Assembly (NCBI GenBank): GCA_001797675.1
Contig: MGQB01000013.1
Location: forward strand, 1-64,000
DNA: 64,000 bases
Direction: 5' to 3'
Origin: Deltaproteobacteria bacterium RBG_13_43_22
GTDB taxonomy: Bacteria; Desulfobacterota; RBG-13-43-22
The notes beneath the pieces are model-generated. The model saw nothing but the letters and a program-made list of their open reading frames with translations, was not told the DNA's origin and made no database searches. Both the position numbers and the translations under genes were made by a program. Below are positions 8,109 to 16,348 of the stretch, in pieces. How positions within the stretch are numbered: the first letter of the stretch is position 1; every line of letters begins with the position of its first letter.

Positions 8109-8915
8109 TTAGAATCCTTTAAATTGAGGTTTTCTTTTCTCCACCCAGGCGCGGGTCGCTTCTTTATGATCGGCCGTATTAAAAGTGAGCATTTCCAGAC
8201 CGAGAGATGCATCAAGAATCAAATTAACCTGGTGACTCAGCCATTTGTTGACAGCCACTTTTGTATAGCGAATGGCCCAGGTGGGCCCGTCGGCTAAGGC
8301 CTGGGCCAGCTCACGGGCCTTGGGAAGGACCTCGTCCGGCGGGACAGCATGGTTGACCAGGCCCATGCGCTCCGCCTCAACCGCATTGATCAGTTTCCCA
8401 GTCATCAGAAACTCCTTGGCCCGGGAAACCCCAATCAGCGCCGGCCAGATAATCGCCCCTCCATCCCCGGCAACAATGCCGACTTTTACGTGGGGGTCTC
8501 CGAAACGGGCTTTTTCCGCGGCGATGACCACATCACAGAAGAGGGCGATGGTGGCCCCAAGCCCCACGGCATCCCCGTTGATGGCCCCAATGATCGGCTG
8601 CTCGACCATCAACATGTTTTGAATCAACCGACGGGCGTTGGCCACGGTCATCAGTGAATAGCGCCTGGCTTCGTCCGGATTGCCTCTGGAGTCCATACCT
8701 TTCACATCCCCACCGGCGCTAAAGGCCTTTCCCGCACCGGTAAGAATAATGGCATTAATATCCTCATCCCGGGCCACATCCGGCCAGATATTCTCGATCT
8801 CCCGGTGCAACTGAGGGTGTATGGCGTTTAGGGAGTCCGGACGGTTTAAGGTTAACGTGGCCAGAGGGCCCTCCTTTTCAACCTTAATGAATTCGTAGCG
8901 GCTGTAATCGGTCAT
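8109..8915 (-). CDS. Crotonase-superfamily (enoyl-CoA hydratase/isomerase-like) protein
   Basis: A 268-residue crotonase-fold protein. It shows LTLNRPDSLNAI near the start, the first oxyanion loop FSAGGDVKG (65-73), and the second oxyanion loop NGDAVGLGATIAL (113-125). Both glutamates used by enoyl-CoA hydratase are missing: the G-x-E-L position of the second loop is Thr122, and the usual PE pair is Pro141-His142 (GDPHVKVG). It may therefore be an isomerase, a thioester hydrolase or another crotonase variant. It begins the minus-strand group that ends with the SDR, although a 430-bp gap holding a repeat separates it from the next gene. Confidence 0.82.
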   Translation of the reverse strand: MTDYSRYEFIKVEKEGPLATLTLNRPDSLNAIHPQLHREIENIWPDVARDEDINAIILTGAGKAFSAGGDVKGMDSRGNPDEARRYSLMTVANARRLIQNMLMVEQPIIGAINGDAVGLGATIALFCDVVIAAEKARFGDPHVKVGIVAGDGGAIIWPALIGVSRAKEFLMTGKLINAVEAERMGLVNHAVPPDEVLPKARELAQALADGPTWAIRYTKVAVNKWLSHQVNLILDASLGLEMLTFNTADHKEATRAWVEKRKPQFKGF

Positions 8916-9175
8916 GATTTTGGTTCCTTTCTTTTAAGTTATGGTTTTATCAAAGACATCCTCAAATCCATTTTATTATATCTGACAGATAAAAAAAATG
9001 TTGTCAAGGTAACATCCTATCCTTCTATTTTTCTGACTTTACATTATCAAGAATCAGCGTTAAATTAAAATATTAATATCCGGCTACGAGCACTTTTTTG
9101 TGGCTATGTTTTCTTGTGAATGAACCTTGGAGAAAAGATCTGGCCGACCTGAGGCCTAAGGGGTAAAAAAAGACC

Positions 9176-9946
9176 ATGAACCTATTGGAAAGATTTGGAA
9201 TTAAAAACCGTGTGGCCATCGTCACCGGAGGCGGCCGGGGAATCGGCAAGGGAATTGCCTCGATTTTCGCCGAAGCCGGGGCCAAGGTCCTCATTTCGGA
9301 TAAGATGGCTGAGACGGTTCAGGCAACTGCTCAAGAGCTTTGTGATCAGGGCGGAAATGTTCTGGCGACCGTTACCGATGTCCGGGACTCGGGACAGGTA
9401 GCCGAGATGGTGAAAACGGCCATAGAGGCTTTCGGCCGGATCGATGTTCTGGTGAACAATGCCGCCGGGAACTTCAAGACCTCCTTTCTGGATCTCAGTG
9501 AAAATGGTTGGGACGCGGTGGTGCGGGCTACCTTGAAAAGCGTTTTCCTGTGCAGTAGCGCCGCAGCCAAAATAATGGTCGGTCAAAAGTCAGGAAATAT
9601 CATAAATGTTTCTTCCATGGATGCCTTCCGCGGGTCTATAAGCACTGCGGCCTATGGGGCTTCGAAGGCAGGGGTGGTCAGCCTGACCAAGACGCTGGCC
9701 TTGGAGTTGGCCCCATACCACATAAGGGTAAATGGCATAGCTCCCGGTCACATCGACACCCCCGGGACCTCACAATGGAGACTGCCCGAGGTTGTGGAGC
9801 AACTCAGAGGCAGCATCCCGCTCGGGAGATTGGGCCAACCCGAAGACATAGCCACGGTCGCTCTTTTTCTGGCCTCAGACGCTTCAAGCTATATGACCGG
9901 GGAGACCATCTTGGTGGATGGCGGCGTTTTATTGTCGCGACCGTAA
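9176..9946 (+). CDS. SDR family oxidoreductase
   Basis: A 256-residue classical short-chain dehydrogenase. Landmarks are TGGGRGIGKG (17-26), NNAAG (95-99), Ser146-Ser147, and the active-site Tyr160 and Lys164 (YGASK), with an SSYMTGETILVDGG C-terminal block. Asp42 at the end of the second strand suggests NAD. It begins a plus-strand run of SDR, SDR and ACD-alpha genes, and faces the crotonase gene across a 260-bp divergent region that probably holds both promoters. A role in oxidising a hydroxyacyl-CoA or alcohol intermediate is an inference. Confidence 0.85.
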   Translation: MNLLERFGIKNRVAIVTGGGRGIGKGIASIFAEAGAKVLISDKMAETVQATAQELCDQGGNVLATVTDVRDSGQVAEMVKTAIEAFGRIDVLVNNAAGNFKTSFLDLSENGWDAVVRATLKSVFLCSSAAAKIMVGQKSGNIINVSSMDAFRGSISTAAYGASKAGVVSLTKTLALELAPYHIRVNGIAPGHIDTPGTSQWRLPEVVEQLRGSIPLGRLGQPEDIATVALFLASDASSYMTGETILVDGGVLLSRP

Positions 9947-10087
9947 ATACGTCCCAAATAATTTGGATATGGGAAATGGAGACCGTTCTATTTATAGTCT
10001 CATTTTTCATTAATTAGAACCATAAAAGCCTTATCTTTTTTATCCGCTGGGTTAGCCTGTCGATTCCGATAATCCTGGGAGGATATG

Positions 10088-10852
10088 ATGAAACTGAAAG
10101 GGAAAGTGGCCATCATTACCGGTGGTGGTCGTGGCATTGGCCGGGCGATCGCTCTGGCCTATGCGGAGGAGGGAGCCCGTCTCATGGTGACTGCCGCGCG
10201 GGAATGGAATGAGATTCAAGAGGTGGCCTCCCTAACCGGCGGGACAGCCATACAGGCCGATGTCACAAAAATAGAGGATGTGGATAACGTGGTCCAGACC
10301 ACCTTGTCTGCCTACGGGAGGATTGATATTCTGGTCAATAATGCGGCCAGGGGAATGAAGTACGTCAGTGAAGATTTTATAACCACCCCCTCACTTTTTT
10401 GGAAAATCGATCCCGAGGTTTGGCGGATGATTATCGACACGAATATCAATGGCGTTTTTCTGATGACCCGTGCAGTGGTTCCATTTATGTTACAGCAACA
10501 ATACGGTCGTATTATCAATATTTCAGTGCATGAACGAACCATGCGACGGAAAGGCTTCAGTCCCTATGGTCCTTCCAAGGCGGCCTTGGAGTCTATGAGC
10601 ACCATATGGTCTAAAGAATTGGAAGGAACCGGGGTTACTTTAAATATGCTCCTTCCCGGCGGTGCTACCCATACGGGGATGGTACCGTCAACCATTCCAA
10701 AGGAACAGCTGGCGGGGCTTTTAAAACCGGAGGTGATGGCCCCGGCTGCGGTTTATCTGGCCTCTGACGAAGCGGCACCGGTTAACGGTAAAAGGATTGT
10801 GGCCGTTGAATGGAATGAAGAACATAAGGATGGGAAAGGGAATCTTACATGA
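10088..10852 (+). CDS. SDR family oxidoreductase
   Basis: A short-chain dehydrogenase of about 254 residues with TGGGRGIGRA near the start, NNAARG after the fourth strand, and a YGPSKAA catalytic segment. It differs from the other two SDRs by an insertion after NNA and by lacking the usual C-terminal SYMTG block (it has AAPVNGKRI). Two in-frame ATGs lie at 10085 and 10088. GGGAGG at 10077-10082 is better spaced for the second, so that one is used. The stop overlaps the start of the following ACD-alpha gene by four bases (ATGA), which implies translational coupling. Confidence 0.83.
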   Translation: MKLKGKVAIITGGGRGIGRAIALAYAEEGARLMVTAAREWNEIQEVASLTGGTAIQADVTKIEDVDNVVQTTLSAYGRIDILVNNAARGMKYVSEDFITTPSLFWKIDPEVWRMIIDTNINGVFLMTRAVVPFMLQQQYGRIINISVHERTMRRKGFSPYGPSKAALESMSTIWSKELEGTGVTLNMLLPGGATHTGMVPSTIPKEQLAGLLKPEVMAPAAVYLASDEAAPVNGKRIVAVEWNEEHKDGKGNLT

Positions 10853-12267
10853 AGGTGGATTTCGATAAATTGCATAAGGCCTTCAATCCACAGGTGGTGG
10901 CCGTGGTTGGGGACAGCAAAGGCAATAACTTCAACTGGTTGAATGGTCAAAAGTCATTTAAGGGAAAGCTTTACTCCGTCCATACCAATCCTAAATCCAT
11001 TGAGGATATCCAGGCCCTGGGTATTGAAAATTTTCCCAGTCTTGCCGATATTCCCGAACCGGTAGACCTGGCCATCGTCGCTGTACCCAGAGATGCCACC
11101 CCGTCCGTTCTGGATGACTGCATCCGCAAGGACGTGGCTGCGGCCCATTTTTTCAGCGCCGGGTTTTCCGAAACCAACACCGAAGAAGGAATAACACTGG
11201 AACGACGGCTGGTGAAAAAAGCGGAAAAGGCCGGGTTTCATCTCATCGGTCCCAATTGCATGGGGCTTTTCAATCCCTTGGTCGGGATAAAACAGAGCGA
11301 GGAACAATACACCGGTGTTTCCGGTCCCCTGGGCTTTATTTCCCAGAGCGGCAGCATCGCCATTGGCTTCAGCCTGGATGCCCATATTCAAGGTCTGGAC
11401 ATCAATAAATCGGTCAGCTTCGGCAATGGGGTAGTGGTGGATTCTCCTGACTTCCTGGAGTATTTCGGCCAAGACCCGGAAATCAAGGCCATCGGCATGT
11501 ATCTGGAGGGAGTGAAGAACGGACGGCGTTTTCTTTCCGTATTGAGGGAGGTGGCCGCTCGAAAACCGGTGGCCATCTGGAAAGGAGGACGCACCGAGGA
11601 AGGGGGGCGGGCAACGGCCTCTCATACCGGGTCCCTGGCCGCCTCCAAGATCGTCTGGGATGCGGCAGTCAATCAATGTGGAGCCATACAGGTGACCAGC
11701 CTGGAGGAACTGATCGATACCCTGAAGGTTTTTCTCTTTCTTCCCCCCATTCAAGGAAACAGGGTGGCCATTGCCGGAGGGCCGGGAGGTCACTCCGTGA
11801 CCGCCACCGACATTTTTGCCGAATGCGGATTGAATGTGCCCCAGTTGACCGAAGAATCCTACGCCGAACTGGAAACCTTCTTCGGACCGGTGGGAGGTAG
11901 TTACCGCAATCCCATCGATTCCGCCGGGCCGGTTCGCCGGGACATGAAACGGGTAATGGTCATCGTGGCCCAGGATGTCCATATCGATAATCTGGTTTAT
12001 TTCGTTTCCACTAAACCGGGCTGGCATTTTACCCCGGATCAACTTAAAGGGGCTATGGACCTATTGGATAACGTCAAAAAGAAAAGCTCCAAACCCTTGA
12101 TGGTTGTTTCCATGCTCTATAATCCCGATGCCGAAAAGGAAATAAAAGATATTATGTTAAACTTGCAGGGCATGGGCATCCCGGTTTTTCTTTCCTTCGA
12201 GCGGTGCGCCCTGGCCTTGAGAAATGCCCTTCAATACTACAATAACCTCCGCCGCCGAACCGGATAA
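10849..12267 (+). CDS. ADP-forming acyl-CoA synthetase alpha-chain-like protein
   Basis: A 472-residue protein with an N-terminal CoA-binding Rossmann domain (VVAVVGDSKGNN, then YSVHTNPKS, LIGPNCMGLFNP) and two succinyl-CoA-ligase-like domains (GPLGFISQSGSIA, ASHTGSLA). The His in ATASHTG is His259, the residue phosphorylated in acetyl-CoA synthetase (ADP-forming) and succinyl-CoA ligase alpha chains. There is no ATP-grasp domain, so it would need a beta chain from elsewhere. It is coupled to the preceding SDR by a four-base overlap. The known reaction of the family is acyl-CoA + ADP + phosphate giving acid + CoA + ATP. Confidence 0.8.
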   Translation: MKVDFDKLHKAFNPQVVAVVGDSKGNNFNWLNGQKSFKGKLYSVHTNPKSIEDIQALGIENFPSLADIPEPVDLAIVAVPRDATPSVLDDCIRKDVAAAHFFSAGFSETNTEEGITLERRLVKKAEKAGFHLIGPNCMGLFNPLVGIKQSEEQYTGVSGPLGFISQSGSIAIGFSLDAHIQGLDINKSVSFGNGVVVDSPDFLEYFGQDPEIKAIGMYLEGVKNGRRFLSVLREVAARKPVAIWKGGRTEEGGRATASHTGSLAASKIVWDAAVNQCGAIQVTSLEELIDTLKVFLFLPPIQGNRVAIAGGPGGHSVTATDIFAECGLNVPQLTEESYAELETFFGPVGGSYRNPIDSAGPVRRDMKRVMVIVAQDVHIDNLVYFVSTKPGWHFTPDQLKGAMDLLDNVKKKSSKPLMVVSMLYNPDAEKEIKDIMLNLQGMGIPVFLSFERCALALRNALQYYNNLRRRTG

Positions 12268-12286
12268 TTTTTAGAGGAGTCTTGTG

Positions 12287-13180
12287 ATGACAGCGGACGA
12301 AGCCTTCTACTACTCCGGCCACAGCAACGAATCCGATCCCGGAGACCTGCGCCGGTTTCTCGATCCCTTGCCGAAAGATCCGGAGGGGATTCTGGAGGCT
12401 GTCGGCGGGCTGGTCCTGCACAAGGCCTTTGTCGAACCGGCCGGTATCGTTTGCCCTTCTGACAGCGCCGATGACGCCGAAAGCAGGCTTTTGCCTGAGA
12501 TGTTAAGGCGTATCCTGGCGCGCGACCCGGGATCACTGGACAAGACGCGCTCCCCGGAGAAGCGGCTCATCGGCGTTTGCCGTCATTACGCACTCCTGGC
12601 CTGCAGCGTGTTCCGACACCATGGGCTACCCGCACGCTTGCGCGTAGGCTTTGCCGATTACTTCGAACCAGGCTTCTGGGACGACCACTGGGTCACCGAG
12701 TATTGGGACGGGGATTATTGGCGGCTGATGGATCCCGAGTTGACTCCGAGCGTGCGCAACCATTTCGGCGTTGCCTTTGATCCTTGCGATGTACCCCGTG
12801 ATCGGTTCGTTACCGCCGGGTCAGCCTGGCTTGGGCTACGATCCGGACGTATCGATCCGGCCAAGTGCGGGGTGTCAACCCTGGGCATCACCGGCGACTG
12901 GTTCGTGGCCGCCAGCGTGGTTCGCGATCTGGCTGCCCTAAACAAACGCGAGATGCTGCCGTGGGACTACTGGGGGATCGTTCGAAACATGGGGCCTGGC
13001 GTCATGGTAACGGAAGAGGCCGCCGCTCGCCTTGATTCCCTCGCCAGAGTGATTGCGGAGCCGGATCCCGACTGGAAGACGCTGCGGGAAACCTATGACC
13101 GCGAGGAAGCCTTCAAAATTCCGGCAGTCGTCCTGAGCTTCCCGAAAGGTGTCCCCATTGAAGTCGAGGTTGACGGTTAG
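12287..13180 (+). CDS. Transglutaminase-like cysteine-protease-fold protein
   Basis: A protein of about 297 residues with the transglutaminase-core triad in order: Cys98 in IGVCRHYALL, His134 in WDDHWVTEYW, and Asp149 in WRLMDPEL. Such domains act as cysteine proteases or amide-bond enzymes. There is no signal peptide, so a cytoplasmic role is likely. A GTG three bases earlier (12284) is possible, but the AGAGGAG at 12273-12279 is better spaced for the ATG at 12287. It lies 19 bp after the ACD-alpha gene and may share its transcript. Its last codons recur in degraded form at 14979. Confidence 0.72.
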   Translation: MTADEAFYYSGHSNESDPGDLRRFLDPLPKDPEGILEAVGGLVLHKAFVEPAGIVCPSDSADDAESRLLPEMLRRILARDPGSLDKTRSPEKRLIGVCRHYALLACSVFRHHGLPARLRVGFADYFEPGFWDDHWVTEYWDGDYWRLMDPELTPSVRNHFGVAFDPCDVPRDRFVTAGSAWLGLRSGRIDPAKCGVSTLGITGDWFVAASVVRDLAALNKREMLPWDYWGIVRNMGPGVMVTEEAAARLDSLARVIAEPDPDWKTLRETYDREEAFKIPAVVLSFPKGVPIEVEVDG

Positions 13181-13203
13181 GCCCTGTCAATCAGGCAGGT
13201 CAA
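13157..13203 (+). repeat. 47-bp direct repeat, copy 1 (3' end of the transglutaminase gene)
   Basis: This stretch covers the last codons and stop of the transglutaminase-like gene and 23 bases beyond. By eye, 40 of 47 bases match 14979-15025. The perfect core is GGTTAGGCCCTGTCAAT. Confidence 0.55.
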
Positions 13204-13249
13204 GAGGATGGGCCATGTTATAAAGATTTTCCTGAAAAAGTGAAAAAAG

Positions 13250-13383
13250 GGAGTCAATTCTTTCAAATTGACAATTTCTTTTTTGTCTTTACCTCGACAG
13301 GCACTGAGATAAACTGTTCCTCGATATAATATTAGGGAAGGATTTGAAATAGAGACTTAGGTCAATATGAAAGAATTGACTCC
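13250..13383. repeat. 134-bp palindromic element overlapping the HD-GYP start codon
   Basis: The arms at 13250-13272 and 13361-13383 are inverted copies of 23 bases with one mismatch (core GGAGTCAATTCTTTCA). The right arm contains the ATG and first five codons of the HD-GYP gene. This looks like the solo palindromes left by REP-associated transposases, but a hairpin controlling translation is an alternative. Confidence 0.5.
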
Positions 13384-14938
13384 TCTTGCTCCGATGCGAC
13401 CCCCAAGACAAACCCATCCTGTCTGGACATTGGAACCCGACCAGGGAGTGCGGCCGGGAAAGGCCCAATTTCTCCTGATTCTCCTCTGGACCAGCATCGC
13501 CATGCTGGTAGGGGAATTGGGTACTTTTTCCATCCCTCTGGTTGAACAAGCGAGTCTTTTCTGGCCGGCCATGGTCTTTCAAGCCGTAGGAGGATTATGG
13601 TTTGGAGGGATTGGAATTCTCTCGGCAATGATCTTTCCCCTCGTCTCCAATGCCCTGGGCGGGTTTTCCTGGGTCCAGAATATAGCCTGGATATCGGGCA
13701 ACTTCATCCAGGGAGGATTGTTACGCTTCTATTTCCAATATAAAGGCTGGGACCCCTCTCTTCCTACTCGGAAGGAGATCTGGGGCTTTATTTGGGTCGG
13801 GGCCGTCCTTTCCAATGTCCTCGGTGTTTTGGTTACCATGACCCTGCTGGGCCTCACCCCCTACGGCCTGCCCTGGTCTAGAAGCCTGACCTACTGCGCC
13901 ACTTCCATTATCGGCAATGGTCTGCCCTGTATCCTGCTGGGGATTCCCATATTGAAAAATTTTTCACCCTTGCTCGGCACTTCTTCGTTCTTTTTCCCGC
14001 GATTATGGCTGGTAAAAAGGATCCCTGATCCGACGCCCCTGTCCTTCAGGGACTTTCCCATGGTCCTGAAACTAATGATCGGGTTTTTTGCCGGGGGCTT
14101 CTTCCCCATGGCTATCCTGGCTGCGTTTTCCGTATCAGAAAATGAACGTCAGTATAATGTGTTTCTTATCCTGGGTTTATTTTTATGCATCATTCTTTCA
14201 GGCGCCCTTGCCAAACATATAAATACCCCGCTTAATCGTATTAAAGAACGTCTTCGTCAGATCGGCGAAGGGGATTTTAAAAAAGATTTTAAGATTGAAA
14301 GCCGGGACGAACTGGGCAAAATCGGCGATGGCATTCAAGAGATGGCCTTGAATTTGGCCAGACTTTACGACGAACAGGAAGAGCTTTTCTTGGGGACCAT
14401 CCTTTCCCTGGCCGAGGCCATTGATGCCCGGGATCCTTATACACGAGGCCATTCCGATCATGTCAGTCAGTATGCTCTGAAAACAGCCCAAACCATGGGC
14501 CTTTCCGAAAAAGAGAGCAAGGGGATTTATTACGCGGCCATCCTCCATGATATCGGAAAAATAGGAATACGGGAGGATGTTTTAAATTATGACGGCTCTC
14601 TGGATCAAGAGAAATATGCCCATATGAAGACCCACCCTGAGATCGGTGCTCGCATCTTGGGAGTCGTGAAAGGGTTCGAACAAATCCGCCTGATGGTTCG
14701 GGCCCATCACGAGCATTATGACGGCACCGGATACCCTGACGGCCTTAAAGGTCAGGAGATCCCTTTGGGGGCCAGGATTATCGCTGTCGCTGATGTCTAC
14801 GATGCCTTAACTACCGATCGTCCTTACCGGGCTGCCTGGAATAAGGAAAAGGCCTTGCAAGTCATCCAGGAAAAGGCCGGTTCCCAATTTGATCCCCAGG
14901 TGGTATCGGTTTTCGTTTCAGTCCTGATGGACGCTTAA
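13367..14938 (+). CDS. Membrane-bound HD-GYP domain protein, predicted c-di-GMP phosphodiesterase
   Basis: A 523-residue inner-membrane protein. The N-terminal ~290 residues carry about eight hydrophobic helices resembling a MASE1-type sensor, followed by a HAMP-like linker (HINTPLNRIKERLRQIGEGD). The HD-GYP domain follows: HD pair His394-Asp395 in ILHDIGKIGI, then HHEHYDGTGYPDG (447-459), which contains the diagnostic GYP. HD-GYP domains hydrolyse c-di-GMP, and the ligands look intact. The first ATG lies inside an inverted-repeat arm, so the native start may be a later codon such as Met10. The last 48 codons are duplicated at 21612. Confidence 0.88.
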   Translation: MKELTPLAPMRPPRQTHPVWTLEPDQGVRPGKAQFLLILLWTSIAMLVGELGTFSIPLVEQASLFWPAMVFQAVGGLWFGGIGILSAMIFPLVSNALGGFSWVQNIAWISGNFIQGGLLRFYFQYKGWDPSLPTRKEIWGFIWVGAVLSNVLGVLVTMTLLGLTPYGLPWSRSLTYCATSIIGNGLPCILLGIPILKNFSPLLGTSSFFFPRLWLVKRIPDPTPLSFRDFPMVLKLMIGFFAGGFFPMAILAAFSVSENERQYNVFLILGLFLCIILSGALAKHINTPLNRIKERLRQIGEGDFKKDFKIESRDELGKIGDGIQEMALNLARLYDEQEELFLGTILSLAEAIDARDPYTRGHSDHVSQYALKTAQTMGLSEKESKGIYYAAILHDIGKIGIREDVLNYDGSLDQEKYAHMKTHPEIGARILGVVKGFEQIRLMVRAHHEHYDGTGYPDGLKGQEIPLGARIIAVADVYDALTTDRPYRAAWNKEKALQVIQEKAGSQFDPQVVSVFVSVLMDA

Positions 14939-14954
14939 AAACCCTTAAAGGGCT
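14799..14954 (+). repeat. 156-bp direct repeat, left copy (3' end of the HD-GYP gene)
   Basis: The last 140 bases of the HD-GYP coding region plus 16 bases beyond the stop recur at 21612-21767, with two substitutions seen by eye. The two copies bracket the accessory island. Confidence 0.9.
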
Positions 14955-14978
14955 CTGGGTAGATTCTACCATGACCCG

Positions 14979-15025
14979 ATTGAAGTGGCGGTCGGCGGTT
15001 AGGCCCTGTCAATAAGTCGGGTCAA
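14979..15025 (+). repeat. 47-bp direct repeat, copy 2 (transglutaminase 3'-end relic)
   Basis: A diverged copy of 13157-13203. It still reads E-V-A-V-G-G-stop where the parent gene reads E-V-E-V-D-G-stop, so it appears to be a fragment of a related gene end. It sits just inside the left boundary of the island. Confidence 0.5.
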
Positions 15026-15037
15026 ATATAAATAAAA

Positions 15038-15268
15038 ATGATTATCCCCTACGAAAAACTAAGCCGGGAAGCCTTGGACGGGCTTATTGAGGAATTTGTA
15101 ACCCGAGAGGGCACTGATTCCGGCTATACCAAGAAATCGCTTGAAGAAAACATCGAGATGGTAAAGAGGCAATTAGAAAAAGGAGATGCTTTTATTGTTT
15201 ATGATGAGGCCACCCAGACCGCAAACATCGTCTCAAAAAACCATCTCCTACGGGGACAGTCCACTTAA
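15038..15268 (+). CDS. yheU: YheU family protein (UPF0270)
   Basis: A 76-residue cytosolic protein matching YheU/UPF0270 nearly throughout: MIIPYEKLSREALDGLIEEF, VTREGTDSGY, VKRQLEKGDAFIVYDE and TANIV. The function of the family is unknown. Most known members are in gammaproteobacteria, so its presence here fits acquisition with the island. The final seven residues (LLRGQST) are not family-like. They are encoded by a GGGGACAGTCCACTTAATT word that resembles a REP-type repeat arm, so the native C-terminus may have been replaced. No ribosome site is obvious. Confidence 0.85.
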   Translation: MIIPYEKLSREALDGLIEEFVTREGTDSGYTKKSLEENIEMVKRQLEKGDAFIVYDEATQTANIVSKNHLLRGQST

Positions 15269-15657
15269 TTGAAGATGATAGGGGAATGACCCCGATATTC
15301 CCAAAATATTTCTTTGCAAATTAGCCAGTTATATTCTATAATTCCTTTCAGTCTTTTTCTTTCAAATCCCTTGAGATCTTATGGAGATTCATGGCCCAGA
15401 TCCAGATCTCAAAAGATCCATCCAATAAAACACCCGCTTCCGGTAAGATTCAGTTGGTACCCCAGGTTATGACCCTCAGATGGAAACAGGATCAGGGTGT
15501 GTTTAACTTGAACAGAAAACCTCCTAAGCATAGAAATCAGGTGTTGAACAACTGAATTAAAATAATAATATTAAATAAATATGGTGGATTTATTTATATT
15601 TAAAATGATCAATATTAATAATTCTTGGTAATTGAAAAGAAACTATTCAATTTATTG
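15269..15657. other. Intergenic segment at the head of the cassette array
   Basis: About 390 bases with no recognised gene; a 54-codon frame at 15391-15555 matches nothing I know. The last 110 bases are extremely AT-rich and self-complementary (AAATAAATA / TTTATTTAT around 15571-15600). The segment ends at TTATTGTTGGCGCC, where GTTGGCG resembles an attC/attI right core. It could be a decayed attI or attC site and may carry the promoter for the array. Confidence 0.35.
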
Positions 15658-15827
15658 TTGGCGCCGCCCTTGAGGGCGTCGCCAATGCGGTGTTGCCCCT
15701 ATCGGTGCCATGTCCCGGTTGTCGCCGCCAAGGCAGCGCCAACCAGGCCATTGGACACCGATGTCACTCGCTTGCATGGGCCTTCGGCCCCGCAAGCTTC
15801 GTGCCACGGGTCAACGCCGCATTCGGC
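15658..15827 (+). repeat. ~170-bp structured repeat, copy 1 (5' leader of cassette 1)
   Basis: Closely similar along its length to 18763-18929. It contains nested inverted repeats: the imperfect pair TTGGCGCCGCCCTTG...CAAGGCAGCGCCAA, an outer GCCAATGCGG / CCGCATTCGGC pair, and a GCTTGC...GCAAGC hairpin with a GGGCC-TTC-GGCCC tip. It starts exactly after a GTTGG core-like word and ends 14 bases before the start codon of the next gene. Confidence 0.75.
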
Positions 15828-15841
15828 AAGAGGAGATCGCC

Positions 15842-16348
15842 ATGACATTCACGATAACAGACTATTGCGACGTGCAGGCTCGAGCTGAGGATCTCAACCT
15901 GAACAGGCCAGAGGGCCTTGCTTTGCTCCCACGCAACTTCGACACAGCAGCAATGCGTGACGAACTACTCCATGAGAGTGCAGTACAGACGGTACGCCTT
16001 CTGTTTCGGGAGAACGAGATCCCAGAAAGAAGGGTCGAACCCGAGGGCTGCAAGATCCCATGCATACAGGAGAACGAGTTCGCTCTCATACTGCCAACCC
16101 TGTTTGTGGGTTCACTCTTGTTGAGTCAGAATCCCCACCTTCTTTCGCTTGCTCTGAACGTGATTGCGAACTACGCCACAGACTTCTTCAAGGGCCTTCC
16201 GGGGCGTAACAAGGTGGTTCTGGACGTTGTCGTCGAGGACAAAAACAAGAAACTCTCAAAGAAGATTCACTACGACGGCGGAATTGATGGGCTCAAGGAG
16301 ATCACCGAGATCGCCGGAAAGGTGTTTACCGATGAAACATCCCATTGA
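15842..16348 (+). CDS. Hypothetical cassette protein A with a hydrophobic segment
   Basis: A 168-residue protein not matched to a named family. A strong hydrophobic stretch (about residues 80-112, FALILPTLFVGSLLLSQNP and onward) could insert in a membrane. A charged C-terminal part follows, with VVLDVVVEDKNKKLSKKI and YDGGIDGLKEI. The frame is open further upstream through the structured repeat, but AAGAGGAG just before the ATG at 15842 fixes the start there. It overlaps the next gene by 17 bases, so the two are translated together and probably act together. It is the first gene after the array boundary. Confidence 0.6.
   Translation: MTFTITDYCDVQARAEDLNLNRPEGLALLPRNFDTAAMRDELLHESAVQTVRLLFRENEIPERRVEPEGCKIPCIQENEFALILPTLFVGSLLLSQNPHLLSLALNVIANYATDFFKGLPGRNKVVLDVVVEDKNKKLSKKIHYDGGIDGLKEITEIAGKVFTDETSH

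Noticed and set aside
10954-12042. A 362-codon minus-strand frame opposite the first ACD-alpha gene.
   Set aside because: It is antisense to a gene with intact family motifs. The translated product has the skewed composition typical of antisense frames.
15391-15555. A 54-codon ATG frame in the gap before the cassette array.
   Set aside because: No ribosome site, no family resemblance, and it lies next to decayed repeats; not reported as a gene.
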